From Clarireedia homoeocarpa (lineage: Eukaryota; Ascomycota; Leotiomycetes; Helotiales; Rutstroemiaceae), in contig LNKV01000023.1 in assembly GCA_001465935.1 (NCBI GenBank), positions 372,001 through 436,000 on the forward strand: 64,000 nt of DNA, in the 5' to 3' direction. Position 1 is the first letter of the stretch. The number at the start of each line of letters is the position of its first letter. The notes under the pieces are model-generated. The model was not told where the DNA came from. It saw only the letters and a program-made list of their open reading frames with translations, and made no database searches. Shown here one piece after another: positions 34,305-45,794 of this stretch. The translations under genes were made by a program, and so were the position numbers.

Positions 34305-34874
34305 TTTTGCGGTTGTTGTCGGATTATAGCTTTGGGTTAGAAGTTTTGATAGTTGAGGAAGACGCGTTGACCGCGACTGGATATAAAAGTCGCGTAAAGA
34401 GAAAATTGTCAGTCACGTGTATTGTAATGTCTGTTCCCGCTTTGCCATCAACGAGAACATGAGATGAATTTGTACAGAAGATGATTCGAAATATATAAGT
34501 AGGGTTTCCGTATTCACTATTGTGTTTTCGCAAGTTGCTTGCAGTAGTCTTGAAGTTCTGACGGGTAAGTCAACTCCATACTCTACACTCTATCGTAGTT
34601 TTATCTTACCCAAAATTCATTGAATGCTGCGAAGATGGTGATGAATCGGGGTTTTCCTATAGTAATATATATCCAACTATATATTAAATCACGGAGTATA
34701 CAAACTGCAATGTAGAATATGTGAGGATGTCAATACAGAGACACAACTAAGTTCCTCACGACAATTCTCCGCCCAACACATGTATGAAACTAGCTGTATC
34801 AATTTCTTCGAAAACCCGTTAACCCTCACAAGCTGCATCCACATCTCAGCAAGAACGTCGAGGGTCATTCCATG
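34305..34874. other. Intergenic stretch upstream of RFA2
   Basis: Holds the RFA2 promoter. I see no other feature. Confidence 0.4.
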
Positions 34875-35372
34875 CTATGTAACTGCCACTCTTTCGTTCT
34901 CCAATTCTTCTACTCGTTTACGATACGCATCCTCCAGCTTCTCTCGCCTCTCCCTATATAAAGCCGCTTCAGCCATTCTCTCCCGTTGCGCTTCAATAGC
35001 TGCTTCTCTCGCAGCTCATTGCCCATCACCAGGCATCTCGTGATTCTTAAGCAATTGCTTCTCATGATCCTGCAGCTCTTCCCACATCTCGCGCGATTCC
35101 GTGCGCTCGCATAGCATTCTGGATCTGCAGTCTTCATGCTGTTCATTTCCTCGCGAAGCCGGAAGTTGTCACTGCGTCGGAATTGGAACTCATTTATAAG
35201 GTAGGTGCGTTCTGTGGCAGCAATGTCGGACGCTTTCCGTAGCTGGACAATCTCAGTACGTAGACGCTCCAACTCTTCCATGTCATCGCGGACTGTTCGC
35301 TCCATACGCTGGCTCGCTCCAGCCAGGCAGGTTTGACGACGCTGACGACGGTGGGCTGGCTTTCTATTTCAC
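34875..35372 (-). pseudogene. Broken coiled-coil gene
   Basis: The frame from about 35372 (inside it MERTVRDDMEELERLR) encodes a heptad-rich helix. About 35125-35115 the coding character jumps to another frame (ESREMWEELQDHEKQLL), as after a small indel. That second frame then meets a TGA (GDGQ-stop) and goes on in the same frame as AAREAAIEAQRERM to a final TAG at 34875, with strong coiled-coil periodicity on both sides. One frameshift plus one stop in about 500 bp is the basis for calling it dead. An intron is possible but I find no splice pair that repairs both. Family unknown. Confidence 0.5.
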
Positions 35373-35412
35373 GGGTTGCTTTTGTGTGGAGTGTTTGGTG
35401 TAGAAAAGCCAT

Positions 35413-37628
35413 CCGCAGACCAGAAGTTCGTGAGTTGAGAATTGAGAATTAGGGAACAACGAATCTGCGAATATCTCCAGATTTGAGAAAGACATTATGA
35501 TTGTGAAGTCGTTGGAATATGATGTAAGAAGTAAGAGTTGAAGAGTTGTATTCTTGAAGAAAATAGTAGCAGATCAAACCATATGTAGAAGCGACAGCTA
35601 GGTGTCAATGTTCACTTTGAAAGTGAACTATATCTAGTGAATGTCCTATCTGCTTAAAGACAACGCGGCACGTAGAATTAAAACTACTTACTTTGTAGAG
35701 CGGCGGCTATTTGAGGTTGCCTCTTTGTAGGTTTCTCCGTAGAGGTTGTAGAATCTTCTGAGATTCGAATGCTTTTCTATAGGAGCTTGAATCTAAAGCT
35801 TTCGACCATATAGACACGGAAAAGCTACCTTTGTCGCATTGAATACATATGAACTGCCCGGGGAGCCATATTTGGTTAAGCGACATGAGGCTGCAGGGCA
35901 TACAGTAGAGTATATCAAGCTTTCTCAACTCGGACTTCAGTGTGATATTGCGCCACAACGGACCAGCTTGACCACCTTGACCAGCGGAGCGCCGCGCATG
36001 TCAATGTGGTCGTGCGATGCGTCGAAATGTGCAACCGAAAGGACCTTAATGTGGGTGGTGGCCATTCGGCACTTAAAGGTCACTCGGCGGGATTTTGGCA
36101 GCTTTGCTCTCCATAGGGGTCTCTTTATCGGGGAGTCCGAGATCACGTACTCTAGAACTACTTGCACACTAAATGTGATGCAGCCATGAGCCAAGTTATC
36201 AGAGAAGTATTGAACTTTGTACTTTTAACTTCGAGATGGCAGGACGGCTAACCTCTTTGGCATATGCGCATGCAGATAGTAAGTAGCCGCCGCCGCCGCC
36301 CTTAAGTTAGTACGCCAGAACGGTAAAAGATCGGACCATAGGAAATGTGTCACTTGACTTCACTTCATCTGAATCAATAGCCCTGTGCTACAGTCGACCA
36401 TTCCCGCTCTTGTCGCTTTCTTGTGTCACCGCTGCTGCAAGGCAAGTAAGTACTTTGTAGATCCAAGTGACTGGTGAGATAGATCGTGGAGGCGATTGTA
36501 CATCAGTATGAGCGAGGCACGGGAGATACAGTATGCGCGCAGAAGTAAAGTGGTTCAGCTGTGCAGGGGTCTCAGAAAATCTGTGGATAATCCTCTGCGA
36601 AAGGGTTTTGGAGCCACCTGGACCATGCTTGCCGTTGGCTCTCTCATATCCATGTTGTTTTTGAAATTGTTTTTCGGTTTCGGCTTGATTTCTCATATTT
36701 GTACATTTTGATTGGGCCATGCAAGCCTCATCGAATTCCGTGTGAAGGAGAAGAAGTGTGGATTCAGCTGCTATGGTTGAGCAATTTCCATAGACGCGCG
36801 GGGGCTTTTCACAAGCATTGCAGAAAATGAGCATCTAGACTCTAGGACAGTCCAAGACAACTGACGGTGGTACAGGTAACAGCAAAGGGAGCTGTTGCTT
36901 GCATGAAGCCACCCTGCATACGGACTAAATATTGTTGTGCTGTTAGTGATCCGACACAATAGCTACATGCAGTATCCAGCTGTGCTTCGTACCTTTCACT
37001 AGACTACTGTTTGTGTGTGTGTGTGTGTGTGTTTTTATGTGTGTTTATGTGTTTGTGTGCTACCTCCGCATACACATATATGATGATCGCTGTTGATGTC
37101 TTTGATTATGAAGAACATGATCCGTAATCTCAATTCATCGGCTTTTTATCGCGATAAGTTGGAACTCGAGCATCCCAAAGAACGAAAAGAATAATTGAAG
37201 GGATTCGAAGGGCAGAGGAATTGATTCATGCAGCCTGCCGCAAAATATCGTCATAACGAAGATCCTTGCCTCCCAATTATTTCATCTTGTTCATCTCGCA
37301 GCAACTACTTCATCCCACACATCGGATCGCCAGAATTTCTTGATTCCTGGCCAGTGGATTTTGGTTCCAACACAAAATACATTGCATCGCTTGGTCTGTG
37401 CTTCATACCAGGCTGCGCGTCTGTTCTATCTTGATTTCCTCGTTAATAAGTTACTTTATTCCCCCAGCTTGTACTTAATTTCGTTTTGCTTCTCTCCATC
37501 CCTTCCTTCTCAACCCTCTTTCAAAGTTGATTTTGCTCGCATGCGAGCAAAACAACAGAGACAGAAACTACCACAACAAAAGGATCAACGTCAATTGAAT
37601 AGTAGAGTGATTACTCTACATCACAACA
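35413..37628. other. Long intergenic stretch upstream of the CSC1-like gene
   Basis: The many short ORFs show no domain or splice logic. It includes a short GCC run at about 36290-36300 and a GT microsatellite at 37012-37032. The last ~200 bp, C/T-rich, is probably the promoter and leader of the channel gene. Confidence 0.4.
37012..37032. repeat. GT dinucleotide microsatellite
   Basis: About ten GT units followed by a degenerate GTTTATGTGT stretch. Confidence 0.8.
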
Positions 37629-40514
37629 ATGTCTGACACAGTCAAGCAAGTCAGTTCATCCTTGTCAGCACTGGTAGCAACCCTGGTCCCTACCTTGATT
37701 GTTGCTTCGATTTACTTTCTCATCTTCTTGATACTACGAAGAAGTAATGTACGATGGTATGCCCCAAGAACGTACTTGGGTGCATTGCGAGAACAGTAAG
37801 TCAACTAACTCTCGAATGCGAGTAAACATTACTGATTGAAAAAAAAAGGGAACGAACAAAACCGCTTCCAGGGGGGTTCTTTAACTGGATTGGCCCCTTC
37901 GCCAAGATCCCCGATCTCTATGCTCTCCAGCACCAAGGACTCGATGCCTATCTCTTCCTCCGCTTTTTGCGCATGACGGTTGTTATTATGTTCGTGGGCT
38001 GCTGCATAACGTGGCCGGTCCTTTTCCCAGTCAATGCTACAGGTGGAGGTGGAGCTCAACAGCTCGATATCCTTTCTATCAGTAACATATCCGTCAAGAG
38101 TCAGTCTGGGAAAGATCGTTACTATGCGACTTGTTTTATCGGATGGATTTTCTTTGGATTGTAAGCATAACCATCCTTTGCGCTCTTTCTTCAATGATTC
38201 AGTGCATGCCTTTACATTAGATCATTGAAGCAATCTGGTGTTTCGCGCCAGTTGCATTGTGCATCTTACATTATGTATTCTTACTGATCTTGAATTCCAC
38301 AGTATACTATTCCTAGTAACCCGCGAAACCATCTTCTATGTCAACCTTCGACAAGCCTTCCTCCTCAACCCAGTTTGCGCCAACCGTATTTCTTCGAGAA
38401 CTGTTCTTTTCATCTCAGTACCAGCACCATTCCTAGACGAAGGCAAGCTCAGAAAGATATTTGGAAGTTCTGTGCGAAACATATGGATTACTGCAGATAG
38501 TGAGAAAGTCGACGAACTAGTCGAGAAGCGCGACGAAATCGCTTTCAAGCTCGAGAATGCAGAAGTCAAGCTCATCAAGCAAGCCAATGCAGCGAGGCTC
38601 AAGGCTATAAAGAACGGAGCTAGCCAGGATGAACTACCAGTTATTGAAGGCGAAGGCGAGTCTGGATCTATGGCCGCAAGATGGATCCCTCGGAAGAAGC
38701 GCCCTACACACAAACTTGGAAAATTTGGTTTGTACGGAAAAAAGGTTGACACCATTGATTGGGCCAGAAGTCAATTGGAGACTCTGATTCCCGATACTGA
38801 AGCTGCGCAAAACACGTATCTATCTGGTGAGACCAAGAGGGTTGGCGCTGTCTTCATCGAGTTCGCTACCCAATCTGATGCCCAAGCTGCATTCCAAAGT
38901 CTTGCTCACCATCAGGCTCTCCACATGTCACCGAGATACATTGGTATTCATCCTAGCGAGGTCGTCTGGAAATCATTGACTATTTCATGGTGGCAAAGAG
39001 TCATTCGACGATTCGCGGTGGTTGGATTTATCTCAGCATTGATTGTCTTCTGGGCTATTCCCGTTGCTGTTGTTGGTGCAATTTCTAATGTTACCTATCT
39101 CGAATCATTCAGCTGGCTCTCCTGGTTGAAGGCTGTGCCCACGTGGATCATGGGTGTTATCTCAGGTCTTCTGCCTTCTGTCGCTTTGTCAATTCTCATG
39201 TCTCTCGTACCCGTCATTATGAGACGTAAGTTGTCTAAGAAAATAGCACACTGACTACGCTAACATTTAAACAGTCTGCGCCAAACTATCCGGTGAACCC
39301 ACACTTGCACGTGTCGAGCTCTTTACTCAAAACGCCTACTTCGCTTTTCAAGTCGTTCAGGTTTTCCTTGTGGTTACCGTTGCAGCATCTGCATCGTCGG
39401 TTGTGTACGAGATTATCCATGAGCCGACTGGCATTCTCCAACTCCTCGCGAACAAGTTACCCACTTCAGCCAACTTCTACGTTTCTTACTTCATCGTCCA
39501 GGGTTTGACTGTCGCGGCTGGCGTTATCTCTCAAGTTGTTGGTTTCTTCTTGTTCAAGATCCTTTACAAGTTGTTGGCGGGTACCCCTAGAAAGATGTAT
39601 GCAAAGTGGACCAGCTTGAGTGCCATCTCATGGGGTAGTACTCTACCAGTTTTCACTAACATCGCTGTTATTGGTATGTTCGAAACATCTTTACATGGGT
39701 GATCATGAAGCTAATCTGTTCAGGTATTACCTATTCTTGCATTCAGCCTTTGGTGTTGGGCTTTGCTTGCATTGGTATGGGTCTCTTCTACCTTGCTTAC
39801 AGATACAACGTCTTGTTCGTTACCGACACCCAAATTGACACGAAAGGCTTGATCTATCCTCGTGCGCTTCAACAACTTCTTACCGGTGTCTACCTTTCCG
39901 AGCTTTGCTTGATTGGTCTTTTTGCCATCGGAACCTCGATTGGACCCTTGGTACTTATGATAGTGTTCCTTATCTTCACTGCTTTATTCCATATCTCGCT
40001 CAATAAGGCCATGGGTCCACTTTTGGACACTCTACCTAAGTCTCTCGAAGCTTACGAACAGGAACTCCGAGCCGAGCTCGAGGCTGGTGTAAGTGGGGCG
40101 TCCCAGGAGAAGAATGGGGAGAAGAATGGGGAGAAGAATGGGGAGGAAAATGGCGCTGGGCTTGCTCCTGTGCCTGCTAAAAGAGGAAATCTTTTGACTA
40201 GATTCCTCAAACCACATATCTATTCCGATTACGCCACTCTTCGTGCGCTTGTTCCCTCGGATGGCATCGACCCGGACAACCTCTATGACGAGACCACCGC
40301 GAGGAATGCTTACTACCCACCTTCGGTTGTTTCTGACAGCCCACTTCTTTGGATTCCCAGAGATGAAGCTGGCATCAGTAAACAAGAAGTTTTGCACACA
40401 AGCAAGGTCATCCCGATCACTGACGAAGGATGTACCATCAACGAGAAGAACAAGCTGGTTTGGGATACCGAAAGCGCAAGACCACCTCTTTGGCACCCAA
40501 AGATCTTCTACTAG
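37629..40514 (+). CDS. CSC1/OSCA (RSN1)-type cation channel, 5 exons, 863 aa
   Basis: Exons 37629-37795, 37849-38160, 38303-39225, 39275-39673 and 39724-40514 give 2592 nt. Members are calcium-permeable, hyperosmolarity- or mechanically gated channels of the plasma or internal membranes. One TM segment lies near the start (LVPTLIVASIYFLIFLIL), followed by GFFNWIGPFAKIPDLYALQHQGLDA in two exons, the family's N-terminal signature. TM segments 2-3 flank GWIFFGFILFLVTRETIFYVNLRQ, then a ~250-residue cytosolic loop (including GAVFIEFATQSDAQAAFQ) and a dense TM cluster from residue ~390 to 690. The tail has a 12-bp tandem repeat giving KNGEKNGEKNGEENG. Yeast Csc1 and Rsn1 are the nearest named relatives; I cannot tell which. 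Confidence 0.92.
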
Positions 40515-41248
40515 AGCTGAAACTTTTATTGACATGGCCATCAAAGATTAATCATGAGAAACTATACTCCTCACAGGATTGGTCATGGTTTCCAAATTTC
40601 TTCTTAATACTTCTAATGTTACTCTGATTTCTTTTGTCGCGAGAAAATGTTGACGGCCAATGCAAGCATGCTGTGGATGAGATGTTTAGATGCGAGTACG
40701 GTGGATGGACGAGATCATTTCTAGATGATTTCTTTATATATGTTTTGGTTGTAGGTAGATACCCCTTGATATTAGTGGAGTCTGTTAGGCCCAGGATCAA
40801 ATAATGAGAGATGTATTTCTCTGTGATCATAGACGGAAAATGTCATTACTGCTTCAGTTGATCATTGTTTGTATCGATATTCCTTCCCCTCTGTCCCGTC
40901 CCCCAATAGATTGTTACGTGTGACATGAAATGAGTTTCCCCAAGTGACTGAGAGAACCCGATTCAGATACGGTGCGGAGAGAAGTAAGAGAAAATAGAGA
41001 CTGGAGATAAGTAGTATGGTCGATGCCATTCTAAGTTCGATATGCATAGGCTTAGGCCATCCTTGAATCTCCTCCTGTTTGTGTCCACAATAAGAGGTCA
41101 CGTACCCCACAGTATCTCATGCATTACCGCAAATCTCCACGAGTTCCCGTAATGCAGATAGAATGTACATTCAGCAGAGTCATATATACAATCCAAATAT
41201 CTCCTTTTATCCCAACCAAGCCTTCCCAGAAACTCAACCCCGCATTCC
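40515..41248. other. Intergenic stretch
   Basis: 3' UTR of the CSC1-like gene and the 3' side of the next minus-strand gene. No gene was supported. Confidence 0.4.
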
Positions 41249-41653
41249 TCACGGCGGTTTCGATCCCTTCCCATCCCCATCCCCGCTCGACGAAGCCTTA
41301 AACCCCAATATCTCCCCCACAATCCCACCCGGCTTCGGCACCGGACACTCTCTCTTCTGCAATCTCGTCCTCTCCCCTTCTTCAATGCCCATTTTCTCGT
41401 TGTTGTTAAATGAATGGAACTTGGGACCCGACTCTTCCTTCTCCTTGTCTTCCTCATTCACAGGACATTTCCGGCGCCGGCGCCGCGGCCGCCCGGACGC
41501 ATCTACGCTGATGCTGCCGCTATCCGCGTACGCGATGTGTGGTGCGGGGCAGGGAAGTACGTGTGGGAGGGCGACGACGAAGAAACTGGCAAAGAGGGTC
41601 GTCGCGAAGAGGGAGGAGGTGAATTTCGAGCGGGGGTGCAGATGGGGTGGCAT
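41249..41653 (-). CDS. Small membrane protein with two CPV motifs, 134 aa
   Basis: A single exon with an ATG start. A basic start (MPPHLHPRSKF) is followed by one hydrophobic helix (about residues 12-32, SSLFATTLFASFFVVALPHVL), so it is either a signal anchor or, given the basic leader, an inner mitochondrial membrane protein. After the helix comes a basic run (RPRRRRRKCPVNEED), then a charged linker and RECPVPKPGGIVGEILGFK. The two CPV motifs look conserved and I have the impression of a small filamentous-fungal family of this shape, with no known function. A poly-T tract lies just upstream (41656-41675). No neighbour explains it. Confidence 0.6.
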   Translation of the reverse strand: MPPHLHPRSKFTSSLFATTLFASFFVVALPHVLPCPAPHIAYADSGSISVDASGRPRRRRRKCPVNEEDKEKEESGPKFHSFNNNEKMGIEEGERTRLQKRECPVPKPGGIVGEILGFKASSSGDGDGKGSKPP

Positions 41654-42596
41654 GTTCTTTTTTTTTTTTTTTTTCCCAAAGAGAGTGTGTTGTGCGCTCT
41701 AAGTAGGGTTTAAATGTTAGTAATTGATTTCCTACCATACACCTGATTCACTTGTGCAGCAGCTTACCCTTAGTCCTGCGCACTTGGTAGAGCACCAAGC
41801 AGTGGCGTTGACATTGGTTGTCTGGTTATTGCAGCAGAGCGATTTTGAATTTCTGTGAGTTCAGTCAATGCATTACATATTGCATGGTACTGACTGAGTT
41901 GAGTAGAGTATGTTTCTGACGAAAAAGCTTAAAATCGCAACCAATGGGATCGCATTGTTGGGCGTACGGTCCAGACCTACTTATCGCCTAGCGCGCAATC
42001 AACAGCTTTGGAGCTTGATCCCACTAGCGTCAGAATTGAGGCGTTATCACAATCGAGTGCTGGGAAAACTGTAAGATTAATTTCGTCCAACCTTGGAAGA
42101 TTTCTTTTTTTTTTTGAACAAATAACACTTATAGTATCATTGTTTGGGGATTGGAGGAAACATACGATCTCACGCAGACGCATTGCCTTTTTTCGTAATA
42201 CCCAGTTTGACTTTTTCTTGCGCTATCTGTCTATCGTTCTTCTGGATGAGGAGGGATTGATTGTGTTGAAGGTTGAGATATTCGGGTCGAGTTTCGCCCA
42301 CCACCATTTTCGCTTTTCGGTCTTGATGCGCCATTGACGATTGGACATTGTATGCGAAAAGGATCTATTCATAGGACATTGGAAACTGCGATAATAGAGC
42401 TTCAGACTCGAGGGCGGACCTGTATTATAAATTTCGTGGTGTTGCGACATTCACGTCTGCGCTATATCGAGAATTTGAAACGAGACGAGGCGAGACGACT
42501 TTTTGCGATAATTACCTATCTGTTGCGGCTATAGTCATTTAGGATTTGCGCTCGACGCTATTACTAGAGCACACCATCACAACTCCAAAAGCAAAA
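41654..42596. other. Intergenic stretch between divergent genes
   Basis: Contains a ~20-base poly-T run at 41656-41675 and another of nine T near 42105. It holds promoters of the small membrane protein and of PPG1. No gene was supported. Confidence 0.4.
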
Positions 42597-44048
42597 ATGA
42601 GTGACCTGGATAGGTGGTTTATTCTTCTCTGCATTCTCTTGCTGAGCCTGTCTAATATTGTCTTACAGAGCCATATCGCAATTGCGAGCTTGTCGACCGA
42701 TTCCGGAGGCAGAAGTACGAGAATTATGCCATAAAGCGAGGGAGATTCTGATAGAGGAGGGCAATGTGGTTACAGTTACGGCACCGGTGACGGTATGTTG
42801 ATGGCGAAACTGCATTGGGGGCTGAAATTGACAAACTTGTGTGCAGATATGCGGTGATATACATGGGCAATTTCATGATCTTATGGAACTGTTCAGAGTT
42901 GGTGGTGATGTGCCCGACACCAATTACTTATTTATGGGTAAGGAGATCTCGATTTGTGAGATGATGAACATAATGCTAAATGGGTTATAGGCGATTTCGT
43001 TGATCGAGGGTTCTACTCCTTAGAATCCTTCCTACTTCTTTTGTGCCTTAAAGTACGATACCCAGACCGAATGACCTTGATTCGAGGTAATCATGAGTCT
43101 CGACAAATTACAACAGTTTACGGATTCTATGACGAATGTTTACGAAAATATGGAAGCGCAAATGTATGGAGGTATTGCTGTGAGGTTTTCGACTACCTTG
43201 CGTTGGGAGCTCTCGTACTCGGCGCCTCGAGCAATATGCAACCCGATTCGGTGTCTGCGCTTGGAGATAGTGTACCATCAACACAGGAATATACGGACGG
43301 AGAAGTCGAGATAGAAGTATGCAACCAAGACGGAGTAGTAATGAATAGATTCTTCCGCAACCAGCCACGACCAGGCAAAAAGATGATCTCCGAGAAGAGC
43401 TCCTCATCCGACAAAGGCTCGCCCAGTCCCAAGAGCAAATTCCCCACCGGCACCGGACCTCCAGGCTCAGGCGCATCCGGATCCAGCGGCGGAAGCTCGG
43501 GTAATTCCTCAGGCGCAGTGCTATGTGTCCACGGCGGTCTCTCCCCGCTCATCCAAGCAGTCGATAAAATCCGTCTGCTTGACCGCAAACAAGAAGTCCC
43601 CCACGAAGGTGCCATGTGCGATCTTCTCTGGTCTGACCCCGACGAAATTGACGGCTGGGGCCTCTCCCCCCGCGGCGCGGGCTTCCTCTTCGGCGCTGAT
43701 ATCGTCAAGATGTTCAACCACACCAACGAGCTCTCGATGATTGCGCGCGCGCATCAGTTGGTGATGGAAGGGTTTAAAGAAATGTTCGATAGCAGCATCG
43801 TCACGGTGTGGTCTGCGCCTAATTATTGCTACAGATGTGGCAATGTCGCGGCGATTATGGAGTTGGCGGAGGATGGCTCGGGGATGGGGATTGTGGAGAG
43901 GAGTAATGGGGAGGTCGGGAGGAGTCGTGGCGGGTTGGCGAAACAGCCGTTGAGTGGGCCGGCGAGGAGGTATAAAGTTTTTCATGCGGCGCCGCAGGAT
44001 TCAAGGGGGATGCCGGCGAAGAAACCGGTGGCAGATTACTTTTTGTGA
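42597..44048 (+). CDS. PPG1: PP2A-like Ser/Thr phosphatase Ppg1, 4 exons, 429 aa
   Basis: Exons 42597-42613, 42669-42792, 42847-42937 and 42991-44048 give 1290 nt. The metal and catalytic motifs of PPP phosphatases are all present: GDIHGQ, GDFVDRG, LIRGNHESR, the HGGLSP loop and SAPNYCYRCGN. The ending DYFL is the PP2A-subgroup tail (carboxymethylation site), and VPDTNYLF with the CYRCGN loop fits Ppg1, the yeast subunit of the Far/STRIPAK-linked phosphatase. The start MSDLDR is on a 17-nt exon. A ~97-residue insert (about 43221-43511) sits between YLALGALV and VLCVHGG, where other PPPs have only a few residues; it is Gly/Ser/Pro-rich near its end, keeps frame, and I find no splice pair that removes it. 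Confidence 0.9.
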
Positions 44049-44886
44049 ATAGAGGGGTGATGTTGGTTGATTATTTGAGGGCGGGGGGAGAACTGGAGAG
44101 TGGAGGGAATCTTATTCGGGATGGATGGGTATTTATGTCTAGCTAAATAACTACCTAGTCTCTGGGTATAGGAAATGGCGTTTTAATGGGAATGAAGGAA
44201 GAAAGACAGGAAAGAGAGAAAGAGAACGAGACCACAGCACAGCACAGCACATCGATAAGATAGGATGGAATGGATTGGAATGGAGATGGAATAAGTGAAC
44301 AAAAGATAGATATCGTACAGTTATTTATTACATTACACATCTTATATTCGTGGTCGAATCGGGTCAGGTGAGCAGACTGACTGATTGATTTATTGATTGA
44401 TACAGTATCGAAAATACACCCGTGTGGGAAAAAGAAAATAAGTTTTTTATAAAATCCCCCCCAAAAAATATATGTGGTTTGGTTTCTTTTCATTTCATTT
44501 CATTTCTTTCGTTTCCTTTTCCGTAGCTCTCTGATGTATAAATATAGTACAGTACAGTACTTATTTATTTATTTATACAAAGTACTTTTTTAATTAAGTA
44601 TATTGAAATAGAGTAGTTAATTATAACTATTTATTAGAGCAGAGAGGAGAAGATAGCATATGATAGTATGTATGATAGAGCATGATAGTAGAGTGGATTT
44701 ATTTATTTTATTTTATCCCGTCCCATCTACCTATACTCTCCTTATTTACATTCATTAACTTACCCGTAAGTTAAGTTAGGTTATGGCTACCAGATACAAA
44801 TACAATAAGGACAGTGGCATATCTAATGCAAACTGTATCAGCTTTTGGTTGCTTTACCATTGAACAAAAATATAGTATAGTGATTC
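44049..44886. other. Intergenic between convergent genes
   Basis: AT-rich with TTTATTTA runs (about 44560-44580 and 44695-44720) and CAGCACAGCA near 44235. No gene was supported. Confidence 0.4.
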
Positions 44887-45794
44887 TTACGTTGCTCCGG
44901 CAAAGATCAACTCTATCGTCCTCGATTTGGTTAACTCGGACAATATGAAAAGGTAAGATATTGTGGAGAATATAATAACAATTATCCGACTCGAAAAAGT
45001 GCTAACCATGTTGCAAATGATAACTGGCATCAGCAGGAGAGATGTTATCATAAACAGTAACAATGTTCTAGCAGTCCTCTTGAATAAAGCACCAGAATAT
45101 ATGTAAACATTCGGGTCGATTGAAACGCCATAGCAGGAGCTCTAATTTAGACTGTTAGCTCATTCTTACAAGAGCTCTTCTCGTACCTTTCGGAAACCAC
45201 GATAGAAACTGTTCAGCTTGTCTTCTACCCAAACTTCAAGTTGAAGCACAGCATTGTCACCTGCTGGAGCCAAAGAAACCAACTCCCTCTGATGTGCGAG
45301 GTACTCAGTCTCCTCCCTAGCTAGACAGCCAGTGCCATCCAACCAATTCTGTAAGCTCTGTACATTTCTTCTTCGAGCTTGGTTCAAATTCAGCATCCGG
45401 GAAGTACTTTCAACGAAATGATCTATCTTCTATTAATGCCCAAGCACGATCCAACAAATATATATATACCGTAATCGGCTAGACAAGACTCAATCTCTGA
45501 TAGAGTAGATATCCGGTCTGAGTTCTTATCCCATCGACTCTTTCCAAGAAAGATTAAAGAGGTTTCCTCTTGGTCAATTTGATCTAACTTCTGCTCAAGG
45601 ATAGAAAGCCTATCTTGCTTCAGCAGAAGAAGGCGAGCACGAAGCTTATCGAAACGTCGGCACAAAAAGAAAGAATCATGTGCCGAAACAAGTGCAGTAA
45701 AACGAGGGTATCCAGATTTGTACTCCTCAACTTGATGTGGTTAGCATAGAGCTCCGTCCAAAGGAAGAGTGTTGGTACTTTTTTTGATAGTCAT
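44887..45794 (-). CDS. DUF6594-type membrane protein, 4 exons, 255 aa
   Basis: Exons 45794-45779, 45730-45470, 45422-45187 and 45141-44887 give 768 nt. The family is fungal, of unknown biochemical role, and common in accessory regions of ascomycetes. The start MTIKK is a 16-nt exon; the next intron has a good branch site (GCTAAC) just before its acceptor. The family signature follows: GYPRFTALVSAHDSFFL, FDKLRARLLLLKQD, ADYDHFVESTSRM, NVQSLQNWLDGTGCLAREE, SLAPAGDNAVLQLEVWVEDK and DPNVYIYSGALFKRTAR. The C-terminus has two membrane segments (LLLFMITSLLLMPVIICNM and IIVIIFSTISYLFILS). The recognised DYDHF motif is only restored by the second intron, which supports the model. Confidence 0.85.

Noticed and set aside
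43221..43511. PPG1 insert as an unspliced intron
   Set aside because: A possible GTACTC donor exists, but every nearby AG acceptor puts the HGGLSP part out of frame, and the segment has no stop.
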